Part shown: positions 8,787 to 17,008 of the stretch, piece by piece
Layout: each line of letters starts with the position of its first letter
Position numbering within the stretch: position 1 is the stretch's first letter
DNA from: Conexibacter sp. CPCC 206217
GTDB lineage: Bacteria; Actinomycetota; Thermoleophilia; Solirubrobacterales; Solirubrobacteraceae
Reading direction: 5' to 3'
DNA: 64,000 nucleotides
Assembly: GCF_030646165.1 (NCBI RefSeq)
Contig: NZ_JAUTDO010000016.1
Coordinates: forward strand, 20,843 to 84,842
The notes under the pieces: generated by a model
What the model saw: only the letters and a program-made list of their open reading frames with translations
Database searches by the model: none
What the model was told of the DNA's origin: nothing
Translations under genes and position numbers: made by a program

Positions 8787-9710
8787 CTACGCGTCGGCGA
8801 ACGTGCGCGCGAGGTGCGTCGCGTCCATGCCGAGCACCAGCAGCACGATCAGGCCGACGTAGACCGCGCCGACGGCCAGCCGCGTCGCGGGCTTGACGCG
8901 GTAGTAGGAGGCGACCGCCTCGCCGCCCGCTCTCAGCGCGCGCCAGCGGCGGTACGTCTCGAACGCGGCGAGCAGCGCGATCAGGATGATGATCGGGTTC
9001 GGGAACGCGATCGCGACGCCGACCATCGCGCCGAGGCCGACGAGCCACATCCACGGCGTCATCGCGGCCATCGCGCGGCCGCCGTCCAGCGGCACGACCG
9101 GCAGCAGGTTGAAGAGGTTGAGGAAGAAGCCCGTGAACGCGAGCGCCTGCCAGAACTCGTCGCCGGTCGCCCACCAGACCGGCAGCAGCAGCGCCGCGCC
9201 GAGCGAGCCGAGGATCGGGCCCGCGAGCCCGACGCGCGCCTCCGCGGCCGCGTCGTCGCCGAGCGACTTCGCCGTCACGACGGCGCCGAGGAACGGGATG
9301 AACATCGGCGCGCTCGCGGGGATCCCCTCGCGCCGCAGTTGGATCACGTGGCCCATCTCGTGCACGAGCAGCAGCAGCACGAAGCCGACGGCGAACTTCC
9401 AGCCCCAGATCAGCGCATAGGCGCCGACCGACACGAGCATCGAGCCCGACGTCGTCAGCAGCTTCAGCTTCGGCAGCGCCAGCAGCAGGCCCTTCAGCGG
9501 GCCGAGGAATCTGAGGACCGCCGCGCCCGCGACGAGCAGCGGGCCGAAGATCCGCTTCATGCGCGTCTGCGACCGCTGCGGTCCGGGCGGCGGCGGGGCG
9601 GCAGGCGGCGGCGTCCCGTCCCACGCGGGTGGGGCGGGCGGCGTCGGCGGACCGGCCGGGATCGGCGTCGTCGGCGAACTGGGGGGAAGCCAGGGGCTCT
9701 GCTGCTCCAT
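8787..9710 (-). CDS. M50 (site-2 protease-like) membrane metallopeptidase
   Basis: This is a 307-residue integral-membrane zinc protease. A Pro-rich cytoplasmic N-terminus (~45 residues) precedes the core. HEMGH gives the HExxH zinc site inside a hydrophobic segment, and NLLPVVPLDGGR in the C-terminal half is the NPDG-like motif with the third zinc ligand, so both S2P signatures are present. No PDZ domain is visible, unlike RseP. The start is ATG 9710, with CACAAT (complement of 9719-9724) eight bases upstream; a GTG at 9713 is the alternative. The gene diverges from the tmRNA promoter, and the two promoters overlap. The substrate is unknown; regulated intramembrane cleavage or a housekeeping role are both possible. 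Confidence 0.9.
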   Translation of the reverse strand: MEQQSPWLPPSSPTTPIPAGPPTPPAPPAWDGTPPPAAPPPPGPQRSQTRMKRIFGPLLVAGAAVLRFLGPLKGLLLALPKLKLLTTSGSMLVSVGAYALIWGWKFAVGFVLLLLVHEMGHVIQLRREGIPASAPMFIPFLGAVVTAKSLGDDAAAEARVGLAGPILGSLGAALLLPVWWATGDEFWQALAFTGFFLNLFNLLPVVPLDGGRAMAAMTPWMWLVGLGAMVGVAIAFPNPIIILIALLAAFETYRRWRALRAGGEAVASYYRVKPATRLAVGAVYVGLIVLLVLGMDATHLARTFADA

Positions 9711-9719
9711 CACGACCGA

Positions 9720-9747
9720 TTGTGGCAGGGCATCCTTCGGCTAGACT
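9720..9747 (+). promoter_or_regulatory. Promoter of the tmRNA gene
   Basis: A -35 TTGTGG (9720-9725) and -10 TAGACT (9742-9747) are separated by 16 bases. Transcription would start near 9754, about 13 bases upstream of the mature tmRNA 5' end, leaving a short precursor for RNase P-type trimming. It overlaps the -10 of the divergent M50 gene. Confidence 0.65.
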
Positions 9748-9766
9748 GAAGGCGCAGGACATCCCC

Positions 9767-10129
9767 GGGGACGACAGGCTTCGACGTGGTCAGTTCGTGG
9801 AGATGGTTGCGAGTCGAGGTTCCGGTTGGCCTCGTAAAACCACCGGAAAAACCATACGTGCGGACTCTCACGAGTACGCCCTCGCCGCTTAGCACCTAGC
9901 TAAGGCAGTGAGGTTTCGGCCCCCGCCAGCCTGCCGTGGGGATCGCCGGAATCATAAGCAGGCTCACCCGGGGCGGTACGCCTCTGCCAAGCCGGGGAAA
10001 TCTTCAGGAGGCTGGTTCCCAGCAACCCCGCCGGCGAGGCGAGCCGGGGACGAGATCAGAGCGCCGGATACGCTCGTAGAAGCCATCACCGCATGACTGC
10101 GGACCCGGGTTCAATTCCCGGCGTCTCCA
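9767..10129 (+). ncRNA. ssrA: Transfer-messenger RNA (tmRNA)
   Basis: The ends form a tRNA-like acceptor: GGGGACG (9767-9773) pairs with CGTCTCC (10122-10128), with one G-U, followed by the discriminator A. The T-arm CCGGG-TTCAATT-CCCGG (10104-10120) is intact. CCA is not encoded. The tag frame starts at the resume codon GCG 9860 and ends at TAG 9890-9892, giving ADSHEYALAA. The YALAA end is the canonical degradation signal recognised by ClpXP-type proteases. Length is about 363 nucleotides, as usual for a one-piece tmRNA. SmpB (6152) and an RNase R-like nuclease (4272) are encoded nearby. Confidence 0.97.
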
Positions 10130-10135
10130 CTCCTC

Positions 10136-10161
10136 GAAGCCCCCGCGGACGCGGGGGCTTC
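10136..10161 (+). terminator. Terminator of ssrA
   Basis: A perfect 11-base-pair hairpin GAAGCCCCCGC / GCGGGGGCTTC with a GGAC loop starts seven bases after the tmRNA 3' end. The following GGTCGTTTC is only weakly T-rich. The same hairpin could stop the convergent collagen-like gene. Confidence 0.75.
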
Positions 10162-10188
10162 GGTCGTTTCGGAGTGGCTAGCGGATCG

Positions 10189-11307
10189 TCATCTGGCGCA
10201 GATGGCGGTCGCCGTGCCGACCGTCGCGGACGAGGTCGACGTCCAGCGGATCGTCCATGCGACCGGCTGCACGCCGGTTCTCAGCGTGTTGCCGGACGCG
10301 TCCGACGGATACGACGCGTCGATGTCCTCGCCGATGCTCATGTTGCCGCCGCCGCCGATCGCGACGTAGCCGGGTTCGCAGACGGCGGTCGCGGTGGCGC
10401 TTCTGCCCTGCGCGCCGTTGGTGACGACGACCGCCGTCGCCGCGACGCTCGCGCCGGGTGCGCCGGGTGCACCCGCTGCACCGGTGTCGCCTCTGGCACC
10501 TTGCGGGCCGGGCTCGCCGGTGTCGCCCTTGGGGCCGGTCGCGCCGGCGGGGCCGGGCGCGCCCGTGTCACCTCTGGGGCCCGGGGCGCCGTCGGCGCCG
10601 GCGGGACCTGCGGGACCGACCGGACCGGTCTCACCGGGGATGCCCTGCACGCCCGGAGCGCCGTCGGCTCCGGGGAGGCCCGGCAGGCCGGTCTCGCCCT
10701 GGAGGCCCTGCGCGCCGGTGTCGCCCTTGGCACCGGCGGTGCCGGTGTCGCCCTTCGCGCCGGTGTCGCCCTTCAGGCCCTGCGGGCCGATCTCGCCCTG
10801 CGGACCGGCCGGGCCGCGCTCGCCCGCGTCGCCCTTGGCGCCCTGAATGCCCTGCACGCCCTGAACGCCCTGTGCGCCGGTCTCGCCTCTGGCGCCCTGG
10901 ATGCCCTGGATGCCTTGGACACCCTGCACGCCCTGGATCCCCTCACCGGTGTCGCCCTTGACGCCCTGGATGCCCTGGATGCCCTGCGCGCCGGTGTCGC
11001 CCTTCAGGCCCTGCGGGCCGGCGGGACCGGGCGGCCCGGGCTCGCCCTGGGGACCCTGCGGGCCGGTGGCGCCCGTCGCGCCGCGGGGTCCGCGGTCGCC
11101 CTTCGGCCCGCTCGACTGGCTGACGCCCTTGACGCCGCTTCTGCCGCTTCTGCCGCTCGCTCTTCTGCCCGAGGCTCTGACCGCGGTCGTGGCCGCGGTC
11201 GGCGGGGCGCCTGCGGCGGCGAGTGCCGCCGTGCTCGGCAACGCGCTTGCCAGCGCTGCGATCGCCACCGCGAGGATGGTCGCTTCCCTACGTCCCGTCA
11301 CCTTCAT
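10189..11307 (-). CDS. Secreted collagen-like (Gly-X-Y repeat) protein
   Basis: This 372-residue protein has a signal peptide (residues 1-32, hydrophobic ILAVAIAALASALP then ALAAAG), a basic linker, about 73 Gly-X-Y triplets (67-287) and a C-terminal globular domain with two cysteines (C310, C370). The triplet run has one clear break near residue 121, where a residue is missing in GDT-GE-GIQ. GDTG, GPQG, GIQG and GAKG triplets dominate, as in other bacterial collagens, which fold as trimers. No LPXTG anchor is seen, so it is probably released or held by its C-terminal domain, of a kind seen in other actinobacterial collagen-like proteins. A Shine-Dalgarno AAGGA lies just before the ATG. Biological role is unknown; surface coat or adhesion is a guess. 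Confidence 0.9.
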   Translation of the reverse strand: MKVTGRREATILAVAIAALASALPSTAALAAAGAPPTAATTAVRASGRRASGRSGRSGVKGVSQSSGPKGDRGPRGATGATGPQGPQGEPGPPGPAGPQGLKGDTGAQGIQGIQGVKGDTGEGIQGVQGVQGIQGIQGARGETGAQGVQGVQGIQGAKGDAGERGPAGPQGEIGPQGLKGDTGAKGDTGTAGAKGDTGAQGLQGETGLPGLPGADGAPGVQGIPGETGPVGPAGPAGADGAPGPRGDTGAPGPAGATGPKGDTGEPGPQGARGDTGAAGAPGAPGASVAATAVVVTNGAQGRSATATAVCEPGYVAIGGGGNMSIGEDIDASYPSDASGNTLRTGVQPVAWTIRWTSTSSATVGTATAICAR

Positions 11308-11631
11308 CGGATCCTTCCGTGCTCAGGGCAGCGACGAGCCGGGCTCGGCTGGTGACGGGTCGCTGGGCCTGGTGCCGGATGCCCTCTTGATGGGGCTCTG
11401 GAGAGGATCGGTCCGAGCTGACGCGCCCCTGGACTTGGCGCAAGACGATCCCTTCAGCGGCCCGATGCTACACAACGAATCATCAGCTTTCGACAGGTTT
11501 CTCTCGAACTTGAGCGCAATATCTGGTTGATAAGCTCCATTCCGAGCGTACACGCGCCAACTCACGCCGATCTCTGCATATTCGACGCTGGTAGGGGGAA
11601 TTGCGCCGCGCCTATACTGCCCGGCACCCTG
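11308..11631. other. Intergenic region with divergent promoters
   Basis: These 324 bases hold no credible gene. The middle (about 11470-11550) is AT-richer than the surroundings. On the minus strand TAGCAT with a TCGAAA hexamer 17 bases upstream (near 11466-11495) could drive the collagen-like gene with a ~150-base leader. On the plus strand TATACT (11613-11618) lies 13 bases before the lipoprotein start. Both are inferences from motif match only. Confidence 0.4.
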
Positions 11632-12672
11632 ATGCCAGCCGACGCACGAGAGTCATCCCAGCCGGCAGCCGCCGGCACGAGCGTCGGCTCCACAGGCGGG
11701 CTGCTGCGCTGGCTCGTGTCGCTCGCCGCGATCGTGCTCGTCGCGCTGCTCGCGGGCTGCGGAGGGGGCGGTGAGGACGGGGGCGACGACACCGCCACCG
11801 CGCCCAGACGCGCGCCGGCCGTCGCGGCCTCGCTCGACCGCCTCGCCAGCGTCGCGACCGACGCCGGGCATCCGGTCTTCTGGGCCGGCCCGCGCGACGG
11901 CATGACGTACGAGCTGACGCAGACGAGAGACGGTCGCACGTTCGTGCGCTACCTTCCGCAGGGCGTGGCGGTCGGCGCCCCGGCGGCGGACTATCTCGCG
12001 ATCGCCACGTACCCGCAGAGAGATGCGCTCGCGACACTGCTCGCGACCGCCAGAAGACAAGGCGTCGAGGCCGTCGCGACGAGCGGTGGCGGGCGGGCGT
12101 TCCAGGACGCCGATCGCCCGACCAGCGCCTACCTCGCCGTTCCCGGCGCGGACGTCCAGGTCGAGATCTTCGACCCGGCTCCGGGGCGCGCGCTGAGACT
12201 CGCGACCAGCGGGCAGGTCGTGCCGGTGAGCGCGGCGCGGGCCGCGGGCGCCGTGCCGAGAGCGGCGACCGTCGCGCAGTTGGGCGCGCTGCCGGCGGCG
12301 GTCGGCCACGCGGTCTATTGGGCCGGCGCCGAGGACGGCGCGACCTACGAGCTGACGCGCACCGGCGACGGTCGCGTCTACGTCCGCTACCTGCCGCAGG
12401 GCGTCGAGGTCGACACCGACGACCCGGATTATCTGACGATCGGCACCTACCCGACTGCGGATGCCGTGGCGACGCTGCGCAAGGCGGCGGCCGCCGCGCA
12501 CGCTCAGACCTTCGACGCGGCGGCGGGCGGCATCGCATACGCCGACCCGAAGCATCCCGGCAGCGTCTACGTCGCCTATCCGGGGGCCGACGTGCAGGTC
12601 GAGGTCTACGACCCGGACGGTGCGCGCGCCAGAGCGCTCGTGACGTCGGGGCGGCTCGCCGCGCTGGGCTGA
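11632..12672 (+). CDS. Lipoprotein with two tandem homologous domains
   Basis: This is a 346-residue predicted lipoprotein of unknown function. The N-terminal helix ends in the lipobox LLAGC followed by a Gly/Asp-rich spacer, so it should be anchored to the outer face of the membrane. The rest is two copies of a ~125-residue unit that share aligned stretches: GHPVFWAG/GHAVYWAG, TYELTQTRDGR/TYELTRTGDGR, VRYLPQGV in both, and GADVQVEIFDP/GADVQVEVYDP. The start ATG 11632 follows TATACT by 13 bases. I do not recognise the repeated domain; conserved Trp/Tyr and Asp positions suggest a small ligand-binding or protein-interaction module. Confidence 0.82.
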   Translation: MPADARESSQPAAAGTSVGSTGGLLRWLVSLAAIVLVALLAGCGGGGEDGGDDTATAPRRAPAVAASLDRLASVATDAGHPVFWAGPRDGMTYELTQTRDGRTFVRYLPQGVAVGAPAADYLAIATYPQRDALATLLATARRQGVEAVATSGGGRAFQDADRPTSAYLAVPGADVQVEIFDPAPGRALRLATSGQVVPVSAARAAGAVPRAATVAQLGALPAAVGHAVYWAGAEDGATYELTRTGDGRVYVRYLPQGVEVDTDDPDYLTIGTYPTADAVATLRKAAAAAHAQTFDAAAGGIAYADPKHPGSVYVAYPGADVQVEVYDPDGARARALVTSGRLAALG

Positions 12673-12745
12673 ACCCGACCACGGCGAAGCGCGTCTGTCT
12701 GGGCGCAGACGCGCCAGCGGTCGGTTGGATTGCCCGTCGCGGCGC

Positions 12746-13825
12746 TCAGCCCGTCGCGCGGATCACCCGCCGGCAGCGCCGCTCCAGCACGTGCGCGGCG
12801 AGCCAGTAGCGTCTGAACGCGGGATTCGTCGTCTGCCTGTGGTGGTAGCGGTAGTAGATCTGCTGGGCGATGCCGGCAAGGCGGAACATGCCGAAGACCT
12901 CGTAGAACGGCCAGTCGCCGGGATCGAGACCGGTCGCGGCGCAGTAGCGCGTGACGATCTCGCGACGCGTCGGCATGCCCGGCTGGTTCGACGGCTGTCT
13001 GCGGAACTGCTGCGCGCCGCGGCCGTCGTCCGGCTCGATCCAGTACGCGAGCGAGCTGCCGAGGTCCATCAGCGGGTCGCCGAGCGTCGCCAGCTCCCAG
13101 TCGAGCACCGCGCGCACGTTCAGCGGATCGGCCGGATCGAGCACGAGGTTGTCGAGCCGGAAGTCGTTGTGGATCAGGCAGATCCGCGTGTCGCCGGGGC
13201 GGCGCTCCTCCAACCACGCGATCACGCGCTTGAACGACGGCACGTTCCAGGTCTTCGCGCGCATGTAGCGCTCGCTCCAGCCGTTCACCTGCCGCTCGAC
13301 GTAGCCCGCGCCGCGGCCGAGGTCGCCAAGGCCGGCGGCGGCGGGGTCGACCGCGTGCAGCTCCACCAGCAGGTCGACGAAGCGCTCGCCGAGTGCGCGC
13401 ATCAGCGCCGGGTCGGTGCCGATCGCCGACGGCATCGTCGTGCGCGGGATCACGCCTTCGACGCGCTCCATCACGTAGAAGTCGCTGCCGAGGACGGCGG
13501 GGTCCGTGCACAGCGCGATCACCTGCGGCACGTACGGGAAGACCGGCTTCAGCGCCGCCTGGATGCGGTACTCTCGCGCCATGTCGTGCGCCGAGCTGGC
13601 CTTCGTGCCGGCCGGCGGGCGGCGCAGGATCAGGTCGCGGTCGTCGTAGCGCAGCAGGTAGGTGAGGTTGGACGCGCCGCCGGAGAACTGGCGTACGTGC
13701 GGAAGCCCCGCGGGCAACGGCATGCGCCAGCCGCCGTCGCCGTCGAGGTGGACCTCGCGCAGCCACGCGTCGAGCGCGGGGACGTCGAACGCGTCCTCGT
13801 CGCGGACGGGGCGGTCCTCAGCCAT
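12746..13825 (-). CDS. APH-type phosphotransferase, ACAD10/ACAD11 kinase-domain-like
   Basis: This 359-residue protein has the aminoglycoside-phosphotransferase fold: an N-lobe lysine-containing strand, the catalytic loop HNDFRLDN and the metal-binding DWELATLGDP. These sequences match the kinase family found fused to acyl-CoA dehydrogenases in eukaryotic ACAD10/ACAD11 better than they match antibiotic kinases. The gene lies directly downstream of an acyl-CoA dehydrogenase (81-base gap), and its Shine-Dalgarno GGAGGAG is close to the ATG. In ACAD11 this domain phosphorylates the hydroxyl of 4-hydroxyacyl-CoA before elimination by the dehydrogenase. A similar split reaction here is inference. 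Antibiotic resistance is unlikely. Confidence 0.85.
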   Translation of the reverse strand: MAEDRPVRDEDAFDVPALDAWLREVHLDGDGGWRMPLPAGLPHVRQFSGGASNLTYLLRYDDRDLILRRPPAGTKASSAHDMAREYRIQAALKPVFPYVPQVIALCTDPAVLGSDFYVMERVEGVIPRTTMPSAIGTDPALMRALGERFVDLLVELHAVDPAAAGLGDLGRGAGYVERQVNGWSERYMRAKTWNVPSFKRVIAWLEERRPGDTRICLIHNDFRLDNLVLDPADPLNVRAVLDWELATLGDPLMDLGSSLAYWIEPDDGRGAQQFRRQPSNQPGMPTRREIVTRYCAATGLDPGDWPFYEVFGMFRLAGIAQQIYYRYHHRQTTNPAFRRYWLAAHVLERRCRRVIRATG

Positions 13826-13906
13826 CGTTGAGCTCCTCCGACCGCATGAAGGAGGCGCAGCCGAGTTCATGCCCGCAATGCGAGCCGCCAGGCGAGCGTT
13901 TCGCGG

Positions 13907-15130
13907 TCACAGGACCGGTTCCTCCTCACCGCGCTGACGGCGCAGCTCGCGGCGGGCGATCGACAGCTTGTGCACCTCGTCGGGGCCGTCGGCGAGGCGC
14001 AGCGTGCGCATGTGCGCGTACATGAATGCCAGCGGCGTGTCGTCGGAGACGCCGGCGCCCCCGTGCACCTGGATCGCGCGGTCGATGATCTTCAGCGCGA
14101 TGTTCGGTGCCGCGACCTTGATCGCCGCGACCTCGACGCGCGCGTTCTTGCCGCCGACGCGGTCGACCAGCCACGCCGTCTTCAGCACCAGCAGCCGCAG
14201 CATCTCCAGCTCGATCCGCGCCTCCGCGATCCAGTCGCGGACGTTGGAGCGGGTCGAGACCGGCTTGCCGAACGTCTCGCGCGCGTCGGCGCGCGCGCAC
14301 ATCAGCTCCAGCGCCCGCTCGGCCGCGCCGACCGCGCGCATGCAGTGGTGGATGCGGCCGGGGCCGAGCCGCGCCTGCGCGATCAGGAAGCCCGCGCCCG
14401 GCTGCGCGATCACGTTGCTCGCCGGCACGCGCACGTCGGTGAACAGCAACTCGCCGTGGCCCTCGGTGTCGTGGTAGCCGAAGACGGGCAGCGAGCGGAC
14501 GATCTCGAGCCCCGGCGTGTCGAGCGGCACCAGCACCATCGACTGCTGCGCATAGACGTGCGCTTCCGGATCGGTCTTGCCCATCACGATCAGCACTCTG
14601 CATCTCGGGTGCATGACGCCGGTCGTCCACCACTTGCGCCCGTTGAGGACCAGCTCGTCGCCGTCGCGGACCATGCGGAGCTGCACGTTGGTCGCATCGG
14701 AGGAGGCGACATCGGGCTCGGTCATCGCGAAGCCGGAGCGGATCTCACCGTCCAGCAGCGGCTGCAGCCACTGCGCCTTCTGCGCGTCGCTGCCGAACTG
14801 GTGCAGCACCTCCATGTTGCCGGTGTCGGGCGCGGAGCAGTTCGTCGTCTCGGCGGCGATCGTCGTGCGGCCCATCAGCTCTGCCAGCGGCGCGTATTCC
14901 AGATAGGTGAGGCCGGGGCCGTGGTCGGGGTCCGGCAGGAACAGGTTCCAGAGGCCGCGTCTGCGCGCCTCCTCCTTCAGCTCCTCGACGACCGGCGGGT
15001 GCACGTGCGGCGTGTCGGCCGCGCGCACCTGCTCCAACCAGACCTGCTCGGCGGGGTAGACGCGCTCGTCCATGAACGCCTGCAGCCGCTGCTGGAAGTC
15101 CTTGGCGCGATCGCTCAGCTCGAAGTCCAT
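13907..15130 (-). CDS. Acyl-CoA dehydrogenase (ACAD10/11-like)
   Basis: This is a 407-residue FAD-dependent acyl-CoA dehydrogenase. The N-terminal helical domain starts FELSDRAKDFQQRL, the middle beta domain includes FAMTEPDVASSDATN (flavin/substrate binding), and the C-terminal domain has QVHGGAGVS and RLADGPDEVHKLSIAR, typical of ACADs that end near residue 400. A Shine-Dalgarno GAGGAG precedes the ATG. It is the fourth gene of a TetR-SDR-quinone oxidoreductase-ACAD-kinase operon read on the minus strand. The pairing with the APH-type kinase downstream suggests hydroxylated or branched acyl-CoA substrates rather than ordinary beta-oxidation; this is inferred. Confidence 0.93.
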   Translation of the reverse strand: MDFELSDRAKDFQQRLQAFMDERVYPAEQVWLEQVRAADTPHVHPPVVEELKEEARRRGLWNLFLPDPDHGPGLTYLEYAPLAELMGRTTIAAETTNCSAPDTGNMEVLHQFGSDAQKAQWLQPLLDGEIRSGFAMTEPDVASSDATNVQLRMVRDGDELVLNGRKWWTTGVMHPRCRVLIVMGKTDPEAHVYAQQSMVLVPLDTPGLEIVRSLPVFGYHDTEGHGELLFTDVRVPASNVIAQPGAGFLIAQARLGPGRIHHCMRAVGAAERALELMCARADARETFGKPVSTRSNVRDWIAEARIELEMLRLLVLKTAWLVDRVGGKNARVEVAAIKVAAPNIALKIIDRAIQVHGGAGVSDDTPLAFMYAHMRTLRLADGPDEVHKLSIARRELRRQRGEEEPVL

Positions 15131-15163
15131 CTGCTGCTCTCCTCAGGTCCGTCGGGGTCGGGT

Positions 15164-16150
15164 TCAGGCGGGGCGGACGTCGAGCACGACCTTGCCGGTC
15201 GCGCGCCGCTGGTCGAGCAGCTCGAGCGCCTCGGCGGCCTGCTCCAGCGGCAGCCGCGCACCGACCAGCGGGGCGACGAAGCCCTGCTCGATCAGGTCGC
15301 GCAGGGCGGCGCCGATCTCCACGTTGCGCTGCGGCTTGGTGAGCGTGTAGGCGCCCCAGCCGGCGCCGACGACGCTGACGTTGTTGAGCAGCAGCCGGTT
15401 GACTCTGACCTCGGGGATCGCGCCGCCGGTGAAGCCGACGACGACGAGCCGGCCGTCCTCCTTCAGCGACCGCAGCGAGTCGGTGAAGCGATCGCCGCCG
15501 ACCGGGTCGAGCACGACGTCGGCACCGCCCAGCTCCTTCACCGCGTCCTTCCACGGGCCGTCGGCGCGGACCACCTCGTCGGCGCCCGCGACGCGCGCGA
15601 CACGCTCCTTGTCGTCGCTGGAGACGACCGCGATCGTGCGCGCGCCGAGGCCGCGCGCGACCTGCAGCGAGGCGGTGCCGACGCCGCCCGCGGCGCCGTG
15701 CACGAGCACGGTCTCGCCGCGCTGCAACTGGCCGCGCTGCACGAGCGCGAACCACGCGGTGTGGTAGTTGAGGATCAGCGCGGCGCCCTGCGCGAAGTCG
15801 AGCGCATCGGGCAGCGGGAACGTCATCGCCGGCGACGCGACCGCCGTCTCGGCCCAGCCGCCGAGGATCGGGAAGGCGGCGACGCGGTCGCCGGGGGAGA
15901 CCGTCGCGTCGGCCGGTGCGCTGCGCACGATCCCCGCGACCTCGCTGCCGGGCACGAACGGGGTCGGCGGCTTGAGCTGGTATCGGCCGCGCGTCTGCAG
16001 CAGCTCCGGGAACGAGACACCGGCCGCGTGCACCTCGACGACGACGCCCTCCGCCTGGGTCGTGAAGTGGATCGGCTGCGGCTCCGGCAGCTCGACGTGG
16101 CGCAACGCGCCGCGCGGGCCGCTCTCGTCGGCGATCTGGATCGCTCTCAT
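15164..16150 (-). CDS. NADPH:quinone oxidoreductase / zinc-less MDR family
   Basis: This 328-residue medium-chain reductase lacks the zinc-ligand cysteines of alcohol dehydrogenases and follows the quinone oxidoreductase pattern: N-terminal GroES-like domain (GVSFPELLQTRGRYQLKPPTPFVPGSEVAG), then a Rossmann fold with the motif VHGAAGGVGTASLQVARGLGAR. These enzymes reduce quinones or enoyl/enal double bonds with NADPH. The start overlaps the SDR stop by four bases (ATGA), so the two are coupled. The likely role is reduction of an unsaturated intermediate in the same pathway; substrate unknown. Confidence 0.92.
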   Translation of the reverse strand: MRAIQIADESGPRGALRHVELPEPQPIHFTTQAEGVVVEVHAAGVSFPELLQTRGRYQLKPPTPFVPGSEVAGIVRSAPADATVSPGDRVAAFPILGGWAETAVASPAMTFPLPDALDFAQGAALILNYHTAWFALVQRGQLQRGETVLVHGAAGGVGTASLQVARGLGARTIAVVSSDDKERVARVAGADEVVRADGPWKDAVKELGGADVVLDPVGGDRFTDSLRSLKEDGRLVVVGFTGGAIPEVRVNRLLLNNVSVVGAGWGAYTLTKPQRNVEIGAALRDLIEQGFVAPLVGARLPLEQAAEALELLDQRRATGKVVLDVRPA

Positions 16151-16995
16151 GTGCGGGGCTCCTCGATGGCGGCGGACGGGGCGGGCGCGATCGGCGGATC
16201 CGCGGGCGGCGCGTCCGGCGGCTCGGTGCGGGGGCCGGGGACGTTGCGGAAGGCGAACGGGGTCGGCTCGCGGCCGAGCTGCACGAACCAGCACTCGCCC
16301 GTGCCGTCGCTGGCGAAGACGCGCAGCGCTGTGTCGGCGACGACCTGCGGGTCCAGCAGTTCGAAGCCGGCACCGCGCAGGGCCTCTCTCGCGTGCGCGA
16401 TCAGCGGCGTCTCGGCGAACGTCGGGCAGATCGCGTTGAAGCGGATCCCGTCGCCGGCCAGCAGCGGCCCGAGCGAGCGCGTGAGACCGACGACGGCGTG
16501 CTTGTTGGCGGCGTAGATCGCGTCCATCGGCACGCCGAGCAGGCCGGCGAGCGAGGCGGTCGCGACGATCGAACCGCCGCCGCGCGCCTTCAGCGCCGGC
16601 AGCGCGGCCTGCGCGCCGAAGACGACGCCGTCGAGGTTGACGCCCATCGCGCGGCGGTACAGCGCGAGGTCGAACTGCTCGCCGAGGCCGGTGTCGCTCG
16701 TGACGCCGGCGTTGAGGAAGACGAGGTCGAGGCCGCCGGCGCGCTCCTGCGCGAACGCGACGGCCGCGAGGTTCGCGTCGAGGTCGCTGACGTCGGTCGC
16801 GATCGCGTGGCCGCCGACCTCGCGCGCGACCTGCTGCGCGCCGGTCCCGTCGAGGTCGGCGACGACGACCTCCGCGCCCGCCTCCGCGAGCGCGAGCGCG
16901 GTCAGTCGCCCGATGCCGCTGGCGCCGCCGGTCACGAGCGCGACCTTGTCGCGCAGGCGCGAGAGATCGGCCGGGGTGGAGAAGGTGTCGGACAA
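16147..16995 (-). CDS. Short-chain dehydrogenase/reductase
   Basis: This is a 282-residue classical SDR. The cofactor motif is TGGASGIG (residues ~21-28), followed by VVVADLDG (acidic residue at the end of strand 2, favouring NAD), NAGV, and the catalytic YAANK with an upstream serine in ATASLAG. A ~30-residue Pro/Ala-rich tail (EPPDAPPADPPIAP) is atypical and may be a linker remnant. It begins 13 bases after the TetR stop and overlaps the next gene, so it is the first enzyme gene of the operon. A substrate cannot be read from the sequence; 3-hydroxyacyl-CoA or an alcohol are likely candidates. Confidence 0.92.
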   Translation of the reverse strand: MSDTFSTPADLSRLRDKVALVTGGASGIGRLTALALAEAGAEVVVADLDGTGAQQVAREVGGHAIATDVSDLDANLAAVAFAQERAGGLDLVFLNAGVTSDTGLGEQFDLALYRRAMGVNLDGVVFGAQAALPALKARGGGSIVATASLAGLLGVPMDAIYAANKHAVVGLTRSLGPLLAGDGIRFNAICPTFAETPLIAHAREALRGAGFELLDPQVVADTALRVFASDGTGECWFVQLGREPTPFAFRNVPGPRTEPPDAPPADPPIAPAPSAAIEEPRT

Positions 16996-17008
16996 ACTGC
17001 GCGCCCCC

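Noticed and set aside
10093..11355. Plus-strand open frame opposite the collagen-like gene
   Set aside because: It mirrors the Gly-X-Y coding DNA and overlaps tmRNA at its start; it has no ribosome site.
12746..13825. Aminoglycoside resistance kinase
   Set aside because: The catalytic loop and neighbouring acyl-CoA dehydrogenase fit the ACAD10/11 kinase group, not drug-modifying enzymes.
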